From contig CANHRS010000019.1 of NCBI GenBank assembly GCA_947463445.1, positions 1 through 36,910 of the forward strand: DNA of 36,910 bases, given 5' to 3'. Shown here one piece after another: positions 7,482-15,331 of this stretch. Position numbers and translations under genes: made by a program. Origin of the DNA: Flavobacteriia bacterium. Its GTDB lineage: Bacteria > Bacteroidota > Bacteroidia > Flavobacteriales_D > Crocinitomicaceae. The notes below the pieces were generated by a model. The model was not told the origin of the DNA and did no database searches. It worked only from the letters and a program-made list of their open reading frames with translations. Each line of letters begins with the position of its first letter. Positions within the stretch are counted from its first letter, which is position 1.

Positions 7482-10400
7482 TTAACGCGTAAGGTTGATA
7501 ATACCATTTTTAGTAACTTCTTTTCCATCTACTGTTGTAGCTGTAAATGCATATTGGTAAGAACCAATTGGTTGTGGTAGACCTTTATAGGTTCCGTCCC
7601 AACCATCATTTTGCGAAGTACTTAAGAAGATTTCATTCCCCCATTCATTGAATATTTTTAAATCAAGTTTTGAGATAGGTCCGCCCAAAATCTTAAACAC
7701 ATCGTTGTTGTTATCCCCATTTGGTGAGAATGCAGATGGTACTGCTAAAACGGTGGAATAGTTAATTTTTATATTGTCACAAAAAGTATTATAACAAGAT
7801 TTAGAAGAGTAAGCGGTTAAACAAACCGGATAGTCAGCCGCTTTTTCTTCTATGTACGCATGTTGTGGAGAAACTAGTGCAGTGCTTGTATTGTCTCCAA
7901 ATTCCCAGTAAAATTCTGTTGCTTTACTGGATAAATTTTCAAATACAACTTTTAGGTTTGGCACCAAAGAAGTGGTGTTTTTAATAGCAAATTTTGCTGT
8001 AGGTACTGGTTGGATAGTGATCATTTTCGTTTTTATCAAACTGTCTTTACACCCTAATGGAGTAGTTGCAAAACATTTTACGGTGAACGTATCCATGGAT
8101 TGGTATTTGTGAAAAGGACTAAATGTGGTTTCTTTAAATCCATCTCCAAAATCCCACGCATATTTTGTATTAGAAGAAGCGAGAGAGGTATTTTTAAAGT
8201 TTATTACTTCTGGGAAACATCCTTCTATTTTATCAGATGTGAAACTAACTTTTGGAATTTCTTCAATTTCAATTTCCTTTTGGATGGAGTTTTCACAGTT
8301 TTGGTCGGAAGAAACGGTTAGTTTAATCAGGTATTTTCCTGGTTTATCAAAAATGTACGATTTGTTTTGTGCTTGAATGATGTCTTTGTTAATTTCCCAT
8401 TTCCAATTTTTGATAGATCCTTTAGAAACGGTAGAACTATCGATAAATTCTGTAATTCGTTTTGCACAAAAGTTTTTCACCATAAATTTCGGATAAACAG
8501 CACTTAACGCATAAATATATCCTGGGATTACCAGTGAATCTTTACACCCACCCGGAGCGGTTATTATTTCTTTTACGGTGAATAAACCATCTTTTAGGTA
8601 GGTATGATTTGGAGATTTTTCGGTGGAACTAGTGCTATCACCAAAAATCCATGTATAGGTGGATCCTTCTGCAGTGGTTGAAAAGTCATTGAATTTAGGT
8701 GTTAACGGTAAACAACCAGAAGTATTTTCAGCACTAAATTGCACAATAGGTTTGTCGCTTATGACTACTTCTTTTTCTATAGTATTTGAGCAACCTATAC
8801 TCGATGTTGCAGTGAGGTTCAGTTTATATTTTCCTTTTTTAGAAAAAACATGTGTTGGATTTTGAATATTGGATTTATTTCCATCTCCAAAGTCCCAGAA
8901 CCAAGAGGTGACTTTAGAGGCTAATACGGTAGACTTGTCAGTGAAATTTATACTCGTATTGGAGCATGCAGTAGAGTTGGTAAAATCAGCTGCAGGAATA
9001 TTTAATACTGTGATGTAAGATGTTTTAATTAGGGAATCTTTACAACCCCCTTTTGTTGTAATAACTTGTTTGATTGTATAAGATCTTACAGCTACAAAGG
9101 TATGTGTAGGATCTTTTTCGGTAGATAATTTAAAATCACCAAAATCCCATAAATATTGTGAACCTTCATCGGTAATAGATTGGTCAATGAAGCTAACCGG
9201 GAATGGAGAGCAACCACTAATAGAGTTAGACATGAAATCTACTTTTGGTTTGTTATTGATTATAATTGTTTTTGTAATTGTTCCTTTAGAACCTTGGCTA
9301 CTTGTTACATTTAATTTTACTTGGTATGTTCCAGGTTTTTTGAATACATGCGATGGATTTTCTAGAGTAGAGGTAGTAGCATCTCCAAAGTCCCATTCCC
9401 ATTTAGTTAATGTTCCAATTGTATTTACGGAAGTATTAATAAAGTTTAGAGCAGCATCCACACATGCATTGGTGGAGTGTATAAAGTTTGCATTTGGTTT
9501 TGAGAGTTCAATAGCGAAGAAGTAGGAACTAACACAACCTTCTTCTGTACGCACTTTTAATGTCACTTTGTATTCACCCCCAGCACTGTAGTAGTGTGTT
9601 GGATTTTTTTCTGTACTTGTTTTTTGATCTCCAAAGTTCCATTCATACGTTGGTGAATTTCCTACATTTTCTGAAATATTAGTAAACTTGGTAGAATCCT
9701 TAAGTGGTAAAAATTCGGAAGTAAAGTTTGCTTTTGGGGATTGATTTACTTTTAAAATCTGGGTTATAGAGTCCTTACATCCTTCTGCAGTTTTTACTAC
9801 TAATTTCGCTGTGTAATCTCCTGGATCTGTGAAGGTTGTGCTTACGTCTTGGTTTTTGGATGTAGAACCATTACCAAGGTCCCATGTATATCCTGCAATT
9901 GGAATTCCGGATGCGTTTAATGGACCTTTAAATACGATAGGTGATCCACTACATAATATACTCGTAGTTAATTTAGAATTGTTTGTAATTGGAGTTACTG
10001 GAGTGACCTTGTATTTAGATGGGTAACCTACTAATAATGTTGTAATTGAAAAGAAATCTGCTTCAGAAATTGAGGTACAAGGTACATTTATTTGAAAGCG
10101 CACATATATGAGAGGCGTGTTATTTGGTATTACATAGGAAACGTAAGGTCCTGATGAATTGTTACGTAAAAAATTATCGTTTGGATTTAAGAAGGAATAC
10201 GGTTCTAATTGTGCAATAATCTTTGTAGTGCTGATGTAGGTTAATTTTGTTTGGTTAAATTTCATTCTAAAATCAAAGGAACTTACTGGGCCTTTTGATT
10301 TTACATAGATTGGCATATCAAAGTAGGTTATACCATTAGAGAAAGAATAAATTGCATTTTGCAAATCAAAAAATAGTGTGTCGTTTGCTACATCTGGCGG

Positions 10401-10502
10401 TGGTGTAGGTAGGAATGTTGCGCCATGAGCAGAATTATTATTTTCTTTTGCATGTAATTGAACACTGCAAAACAGGATTAAAATCCAAACTATTTTTTTC
10501 AT
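7482..10502 (-). CDS. PKD-repeat surface protein with type B T9SS sorting domain
   Basis: A 1006-residue exported protein. I place the start at the ATG ending at 10502 (MKKIVWILILFCSVQLHA signal peptide), not at a TTG two codons earlier. After a Pro-rich stretch (PTPPPDVAND) comes a cohesin-like beta-sandwich (about 45-180, core FDFRMKFNQTKLTYIS). Nine PKD-like repeats follow, most with W-[DEI]-FGD (WDFGDATTSTLENPSH is one); repeat 7 has lost the FGD motif (WKWEINKD). The C-terminus (about 919-1006, SAFSPNGDNNNDVFKI to IINLTR) is a gliding-motility type B sorting domain. It heads the operon with PorP/SprF, SPOR-like and PHP-GT genes. It is probably a cell-surface adhesin-like filament. Confidence 0.92.
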   Translation of the reverse strand: MKKIVWILILFCSVQLHAKENNNSAHGATFLPTPPPDVANDTLFFDLQNAIYSFSNGITYFDMPIYVKSKGPVSSFDFRMKFNQTKLTYISTTKIIAQLEPYSFLNPNDNFLRNNSSGPYVSYVIPNNTPLIYVRFQINVPCTSISEADFFSITTLLVGYPSKYKVTPVTPITNNSKLTTSILCSGSPIVFKGPLNASGIPIAGYTWDLGNGSTSKNQDVSTTFTDPGDYTAKLVVKTAEGCKDSITQILKVNQSPKANFTSEFLPLKDSTKFTNISENVGNSPTYEWNFGDQKTSTEKNPTHYYSAGGEYKVTLKVRTEEGCVSSYFFAIELSKPNANFIHSTNACVDAALNFINTSVNTIGTLTKWEWDFGDATTSTLENPSHVFKKPGTYQVKLNVTSSQGSKGTITKTIIINNKPKVDFMSNSISGCSPFPVSFIDQSITDEGSQYLWDFGDFKLSTEKDPTHTFVAVRSYTIKQVITTKGGCKDSLIKTSYITVLNIPAADFTNSTACSNTSINFTDKSTVLASKVTSWFWDFGDGNKSNIQNPTHVFSKKGKYKLNLTATSSIGCSNTIEKEVVISDKPIVQFSAENTSGCLPLTPKFNDFSTTAEGSTYTWIFGDSTSSTEKSPNHTYLKDGLFTVKEIITAPGGCKDSLVIPGYIYALSAVYPKFMVKNFCAKRITEFIDSSTVSKGSIKNWKWEINKDIIQAQNKSYIFDKPGKYLIKLTVSSDQNCENSIQKEIEIEEIPKVSFTSDKIEGCFPEVINFKNTSLASSNTKYAWDFGDGFKETTFSPFHKYQSMDTFTVKCFATTPLGCKDSLIKTKMITIQPVPTAKFAIKNTTSLVPNLKVVFENLSSKATEFYWEFGDNTSTALVSPQHAYIEEKAADYPVCLTAYSSKSCYNTFCDNIKINYSTVLAVPSAFSPNGDNNNDVFKILGGPISKLDLKIFNEWGNEIFLSTSQNDGWDGTYKGLPQPIGSYQYAFTATTVDGKEVTKNGIINLTR

Positions 10503-10536
10503 AAACAAGCTATTAAAGTCACATTAAGTCACAAAA

Positions 10537-10603
10537 CAAAGGTAGTTTTGGAAGACTAAAATAAAATAAAGCCTATGTTATGATATGTTTATTAGGTTGT
10601 TTA
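10537..10603 (-). promoter_or_regulatory. Promoter box plus bipartite upstream element
   Basis: On the minus strand, TACCTTTG (10537-10544) matches the Bacteroidota -7 consensus TAnnTTTG, 34 bases before the ATG ending at 10502. Upstream, blocks TATGATATGTTTA (10579-10591) and GTTGTTTA (10596-10603, plus-strand sense) match the same blocks before the paralogue at 11652, at the same distance from the box. No good TTTG -33 box was found, which would fit activator dependence. Confidence 0.5.
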
Positions 10604-10626
10604 GTTTGTGTTAACACGCCATTTAG

Positions 10627-11652
10627 TTAATTGTTATTGATCTCAATTTTTTCTATTTTGTTGAAGTCATCGTTAAATACATTTACCAAATACATTCCGT
10701 TTGATAAGTTTGAAATATGAATTATTTGTTGTTTGTTAGCTTCTAAGATTCCTGCATAACTTACTTTCTTTCCTGAAATATCTGTAATTATGAAATTTGA
10801 GTTTACACTTGAAATGATGTTTAAGTATTCAGTAGTAGGATTAGGATACATTTTTACATTATTTAACTCAATTGAATCAATAACACTTGCGGACTTAAAA
10901 TGTAGTAGTTGTGTTAATGTATCCTTGCAACCTTCCTTAGTGGTAATCTCTAATTTTATCAAATAGTTACCAGTTTCGAGATAGGATGTATTTACTTTTT
11001 GTTTGGTGGAAGTTTCTCCATTACCTAGATCCCAATTGTAGGATACGATAGGAATTCCGGAGGTGTTAGAGGGTCCTTCAAACGAAATAGATTTTCCGAT
11101 AGAAAGTGGGCTAGTTGTTAATAGTGTATTGGTGGTTATCGGTGTTACAGGAGTCACCTGATTTTTGCACGGATAACCCACCAATAATGTCGTGATAGAA
11201 AAGAAATCAGTTTCATTAATAGTCGTACAAGGAACATTTATTTGAAAACGAACATAGACAAGGTTTATATTATTTGGTATTACATAGGATACACTAGGGC
11301 CGGATGTATTGTTACGTAAAAAATTATCATTTTGGTTTAAGGAAGTAAAGGGTTCTAGTTTTTCTACTAGCTTAGTTGTACTAATATAAGTGAGTTTTGT
11401 TTGATTGAATTTTAATCTAAAGTCAAACGAGCTTACAGGTCCTTTAGATCGAATATAGATCGGGATATCTAAAAAATTTCCTGTAGTAGTAAATGAATAG
11501 ATGGCATTTTGTACATCCAAAAATAGTGTATCATTCGCTACATCTGGAGGCGGTGGTGGAAGAAAGGGTGTTTTAATGTTATTGTGCAAATTTTCGTTTG
11601 CATAGAGTTGGGAGGCAAGAAGTAGTATAATTAAGTAAATTGTTTTTTTCAT
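10627..11652 (-). CDS. Cohesin-like/PKD protein with type A T9SS sorting domain
   Basis: A 341-residue exported protein with signal peptide MKKTIYLIILLLASQLYA. Residues 25-255 closely match the N-terminal third of the protein encoded at 7482-10502: the same Pro-rich PPPPPDVAND, the cohesin-like core SKGPVSSFDFRLKFNQTKLT and one PKD repeat (YNWDLGNGETSTKQ). Instead of eight more PKD repeats and a type B domain, it ends in a type A sorting domain (about 262-341, MYPNPTTEYLNI, FIITDISGKKV, NGMYLVNVF). That ending closely resembles the tail of the protein at 11839-15273. It looks like a chimera. The 118 bases to the next gene hold that gene's own promoter, so it may be transcribed separately. Confidence 0.9.
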   Translation of the reverse strand: MKKTIYLIILLLASQLYANENLHNNIKTPFLPPPPPDVANDTLFLDVQNAIYSFTTTGNFLDIPIYIRSKGPVSSFDFRLKFNQTKLTYISTTKLVEKLEPFTSLNQNDNFLRNNTSGPSVSYVIPNNINLVYVRFQINVPCTTINETDFFSITTLLVGYPCKNQVTPVTPITTNTLLTTSPLSIGKSISFEGPSNTSGIPIVSYNWDLGNGETSTKQKVNTSYLETGNYLIKLEITTKEGCKDTLTQLLHFKSASVIDSIELNNVKMYPNPTTEYLNIISSVNSNFIITDISGKKVSYAGILEANKQQIIHISNLSNGMYLVNVFNDDFNKIEKIEINNN

Positions 11653-11688
11653 TTTGAAACGGTTTAATATTGCTAGTTTGTTGGTTTA

Positions 11689-11755
11689 CAAATTTACTTT
11701 TGAAACAACAAAACACATTAAACTAGATGCTATGATATGTTTAAATCGTTGTTTA
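11689..11755 (-). promoter_or_regulatory. Promoter box plus bipartite upstream element (second copy)
   Basis: On the minus strand TAAATTTG (11689-11696) fits TAnnTTTG, 36 bases before the ATG ending at 11652. Blocks TATGATATGTTTA (11731-11743) and GTTGTTTA (11748-11755) lie 34 bases further upstream, exactly as before the gene at 10502. Both blocks are identical between copies; only the 4-base spacer between them differs (AATC here, TTAG there). Confidence 0.5.
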
Positions 11756-11786
11756 TTTAATATTAATTTTCTTCATCTTTGCGCAT

Positions 11787-11816
11787 AAAAAAAGGTCGCG
11801 GCATAAGCCGCGACCT
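11787..11816 (-). terminator. Intrinsic terminator of the 11839-15273 gene
   Basis: On the minus strand a perfect 10-bp GC-rich stem, AGGTCGCGGC with GCCGCGACCT (11793-11802 and 11807-11816), closes a 4-base loop and is followed by seven T (11787-11793, sharing one base with the stem). It lies 22 bases beyond the stop codon. Confidence 0.93.
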
Positions 11817-11838
11817 CTTCTGAAAATCAAAGAATGTA

Positions 11839-14800
11839 TTAGTTGTTGATCACAACTCTTTCCACTTTGTTAAATGTTTCGTTGTATACATTTACTAAGT
11901 ACATACCGTTTGCAAAGTTTGAAACATTGATTGCTTGTTGCATGTTAGCGTTTAAGTCACCACTAAAGATTACTTCTTTTCCAGAAATATCTGTTATGAT
12001 TACTTTAGAGTTAACACCAGCAACGATGTTTAATGAACCAGCTGCAGGGTTAGGATACACTTTCACAGAATTAGAAGCATCTACTGAAGCAATTCCAGCA
12101 GCTAAACCTCTTAATTCTACTTTTACTTGTTTACCATCTAACATACCTTTTACAGATGTAAAATCTTCCATGTTTATTTTACCGTTAGCAGCATCAAATT
12201 GAACAGATACTACGTTTGTATTTAAATCAAATGTAGAGAAATCATTCGATGTAAAACGTAAAGTTCTGTCATCAATATTGAAGTGGTTAAAGCTCTCGAT
12301 TTCGTTTGATTTAGCGATTACATTTTTGAATGTTAATGCATCTTCGTTAAATTTAATTGCGAAGTCAAGTCCTTTTACTGTTTTTTGACCTTCGATAGAA
12401 ACAGGCACTTCAATAGTAGAACCATTAACTTTAACATTTGCGAAATCGAAAACGATTTTGTTTTCCAAAGATTTCACTAAACCATTTTTAACAAATGCAT
12501 CATAGTTACCATCTACATCACCAATCATAATTCCTTTGTATGTTTCTGGAGTTATGTCAGGACAGTTAGCAAAATCAGTTACTGTAGCAGGTAAGAAGAA
12601 AGGAGTTACAGGAACTCTTGATTTCGAGAAACCACCAGCTAAGTCATTTGCAGGGTACGTAGTAGAAATTTTGTATGCTGCATTGTTTTTGATTCTTAAT
12701 GAGTCAACAAAGATCCAGTCTTTAGATGGTTGACCATTAGATACACCAGCATTTGTATAGTTCCAAGCTTGTCTGTACTCACCAATGCTTAAAGCACCTC
12801 TTTGTCTGATTTGAGAGATATCTCCCGCAGAGATAACACCATCGATGTTAACGTCAGCAGCAATCATTTGGAATACATTTGGCGTTACAGCAACGTCATT
12901 TAATAGTATAGAGTTGATGATGTTTACGTCACCTGCGTTTACTACGTCAAAAACGTCTGTTGTGTTAGCGATATCTCTTACGATACGTACACCTAAACCG
13001 TTATTTAAGTCATAAGAAACTTCACCAGCAAGGTTTGCTTTTACATCGATATTGTTACCGTTGATAATACCAGTATTTACATCTGCACCATATACTTTCG
13101 TTGCTAAATAATCATTTGGTAATAAAGCATCGTATTTGATTGGAGAATTGTCAGACCAGAAACGTAACGCCATTGGGAATGTAAAATCTTTACGCGTAAT
13201 TGCTTTTCCAGCAGATACTGCTTTTGTAGAAACACCACCAATGTAAGACTCTTGTAGGAAAGAAGCAGTAACAGTTGTAGTATCTACAGATGCAAAGTTT
13301 GCAGTTTTATTGAACTCAATGGTAACAATTTTACCAATACCAGCAAATTTTGTGTTAGCAGGAGCACTTGCGTTGAAGTAAACAGAAATGTTCATTGTAC
13401 CGTTAATTGCATCAATGGATTTGGATGTGTTTACAAATGCAGGGTTAATCAAATCACTGTTTACAGTAATTATTCCTGAAGGAGTCATTTTTGTTTTGTC
13501 GTAAGCAACAACCATATCGTATCCAATCACGTCATTTACTGTGTTTGTAGCAGCAGCAGTAACAGCCATGTTGAATTTAGGAAGGTTACATTTTTGTTCT
13601 ACCGTAAGAATTTCGTATGGTAGTGCATTTGGATCTGCAACAGAGAATGTTTGCGCTGGAGAAGTAGTTACAGCACCTTTGTTATCTGTAGCTCTTACTG
13701 TCAACGATTTATTCCCTGGTGTACTTGTCCAAGCGTAAGAATATGGAGCAGTATTATCTGTACCAACTACTGTACCATTGATTAAGAATTCAACACCAGT
13801 TACCGAACCATCCGAATCTGCTGCATTAGCATTGATTGTGATTACGGTAGGAGCGATGATAGATCCAGCAATAGATGGAGTAGTAGATGCGATTGTTGCT
13901 GTTGGAGGATTGTTAGCAGCAATTGTAATGTTTGGTGTTGTAGAAGTTCCTGTTAACCCTAAGTTATCTGTAGCAACCGCTTTGATAGCACGAACACCTA
14001 AAGATGAAGTCCAGTTTACAGAGTAAGGAGCAGTATTATCTACACCTACAGAAACGTTATCTACGAAGAACTCTACTTGCGCAACTGAACCATCCACGTC
14101 AGAAGCTGTAGAAGTTAATGTGATTACATCTCCAACGATACCGTTAGAACCAGCAACAGTAACTGTTGGAGCTTGGTTATTAGCAACAGTGATTGCAACA
14201 ACAGAAGAAGTGGTGTTATCTCCTTTGTTATCCGTAGCAACTGCAGTGATATTATGGTTACCAGCAACTGCAGTATAGTTAGCTGTAAATGGAGCAGCAT
14301 TATCTACACCAACAGAAACACCGTCTACGAAGAATTCAACTTGTGTAACTGATCCGTCAACGTCTGCAGCAGAAGCTGTTAATGTTGTTGCAGTACCAGT
14401 GATGATAGAAGAACCGTTAGCAGGAGAAGTTACACTTACTGTAGGAGGATTGTTTGGAGCTAAAGTTAATGACTCTAATACTGTTTCACCAGGAAGAGCA
14501 TTGGAAGCTACATATTTTTGAGAAACTCCAGCAGTTGGCGTACCAATTTGGATGTTAAATTCAAAACGGAAAACACCATCAGTTGTAAATTGTCCTAATA
14601 ATACTCTGTTTTCAGATGTTGGTCCAGTTGCACCATTTAATGCAGAAACAGCTCCATCCGTAACGATAAAAGAGTTACCAAATTGACTTGTTGCATCAAA
14701 TAATCCGCCAGTTGGATCGATACCTACGAAAGTAACAGCCTCAGGAGAACCAGCGATGTTACCATCTTGTGTTTTCAATCCGATACCCATTAAACCACCA

Positions 14801-15273
14801 GTATTATTTAAGATAGATGACAAAGTCAATAAGTTGGCAGCACCATTATCTTCTGTTTTCAAAACACCAAATTGTCCAGTTGCAGAAGCACCTACAGATA
14901 ACCAAGAGTCAAGTGCAACCGTATTGGTTTTTAATTGTGCACTTGGGATAGCATTTGCAGTTGCAGCTCCACGATCCTCATTGTTGAAGAAAGAAGTAGA
15001 AGTAGAAATTTTTAAAGGGTGATCGGCATTACCATATAATGCTTGGAATTTGTATCCTGGTAACATATCTGCATATACACGGTAAGTTACAGATCCTACA
15101 GGAAGAGTACCTACTGAAGCAGCAGCATCTGCAGCGTTTGCGATGTAGTATTTTTCAACGATGATTCCCTCTAAACCGTTTTGCGCTTGTGCAAAACCGC
15201 CACCTAATAAAGCCAAACTTAAGCTCATTAAGATTTTTTTAGCAATTCTTCTTTTTTGTCTTTTTGTTTCCAT
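11839..15273 (-). CDS. Mosaic surface protein: novel domain, Ig-like, cohesin-like, dockerin-like, type A sorting
   Basis: A 1144-residue exported protein; signal peptide to about residue 30 (ALLGGGFAQAQ). Order of parts: the novel N-terminal domain shared by five proteins here (31-265; VEKYYI, GSVTYRVYADM, NTVALDSWLSVG, LLGQFTTDG); three Ig-like repeats of ~90 residues from about 274 (DGSVTQVEFFVDGVSVG); a cohesin-like domain (about 554-690; YDMVVAYDKTKMTPSG); a dockerin-like segment (about 772-825; DVVNAGDVNIIN and ADVNIDGVISAGDISQIRQ); a second cohesin-like domain (about 939-1054; VKGLDFAIKFNEDALTFKNV); and a type A T9SS domain (about 1067-1144; VKVYPNPAAGSLNI). It starts 58 bases after the stop of the beta-helix/dockerin gene and is probably co-transcribed with it. 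It may act as a scaffold-like surface protein. Cohesin and dockerin calls are from pattern, not search. Confidence 0.85.
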   Translation of the reverse strand: METKRQKRRIAKKILMSLSLALLGGGFAQAQNGLEGIIVEKYYIANAADAAASVGTLPVGSVTYRVYADMLPGYKFQALYGNADHPLKISTSTSFFNNEDRGAATANAIPSAQLKTNTVALDSWLSVGASATGQFGVLKTEDNGAANLLTLSSILNNTGGLMGIGLKTQDGNIAGSPEAVTFVGIDPTGGLFDATSQFGNSFIVTDGAVSALNGATGPTSENRVLLGQFTTDGVFRFEFNIQIGTPTAGVSQKYVASNALPGETVLESLTLAPNNPPTVSVTSPANGSSIITGTATTLTASAADVDGSVTQVEFFVDGVSVGVDNAAPFTANYTAVAGNHNITAVATDNKGDNTTSSVVAITVANNQAPTVTVAGSNGIVGDVITLTSTASDVDGSVAQVEFFVDNVSVGVDNTAPYSVNWTSSLGVRAIKAVATDNLGLTGTSTTPNITIAANNPPTATIASTTPSIAGSIIAPTVITINANAADSDGSVTGVEFLINGTVVGTDNTAPYSYAWTSTPGNKSLTVRATDNKGAVTTSPAQTFSVADPNALPYEILTVEQKCNLPKFNMAVTAAATNTVNDVIGYDMVVAYDKTKMTPSGIITVNSDLINPAFVNTSKSIDAINGTMNISVYFNASAPANTKFAGIGKIVTIEFNKTANFASVDTTTVTASFLQESYIGGVSTKAVSAGKAITRKDFTFPMALRFWSDNSPIKYDALLPNDYLATKVYGADVNTGIINGNNIDVKANLAGEVSYDLNNGLGVRIVRDIANTTDVFDVVNAGDVNIINSILLNDVAVTPNVFQMIAADVNIDGVISAGDISQIRQRGALSIGEYRQAWNYTNAGVSNGQPSKDWIFVDSLRIKNNAAYKISTTYPANDLAGGFSKSRVPVTPFFLPATVTDFANCPDITPETYKGIMIGDVDGNYDAFVKNGLVKSLENKIVFDFANVKVNGSTIEVPVSIEGQKTVKGLDFAIKFNEDALTFKNVIAKSNEIESFNHFNIDDRTLRFTSNDFSTFDLNTNVVSVQFDAANGKINMEDFTSVKGMLDGKQVKVELRGLAAGIASVDASNSVKVYPNPAAGSLNIVAGVNSKVIITDISGKEVIFSGDLNANMQQAINVSNFANGMYLVNVYNETFNKVERVVINN

Positions 15274-15295
15274 TTTTATTTTATTTTAAAATGAA

Positions 15296-15320
15296 CAGAG
15301 TCCTAAATTTTAGGACTCTG
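15296..15320. other. Stem-loop in the leader of the 15273 gene
   Basis: CAGAGTCCTAAA (15296-15307) and TTTAGGACTCTG (15309-15320) are exact inverse complements around a single T. In the minus direction it lies between two genes and is not followed by a clean T tract. It may be a weak terminator, processing site or mRNA stabiliser dividing the 17041 and 15273 genes. Confidence 0.6.
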
Positions 15321-15331
15321 CATTATTTTTT

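Noticed and set aside
9187-9525. Plus-strand open frames opposite the PKD gene and other surface genes (also near 2216-2563, 14756-15022, 32290-32646)
   Set aside because: All are shadows of clearly real genes on the other strand, with no motif support.
10503-10508. TTG start two codons upstream of the PKD protein
   Set aside because: The ATG ending at 10502 gives a normal signal peptide and the same spacing to the promoter box as the paralogue.
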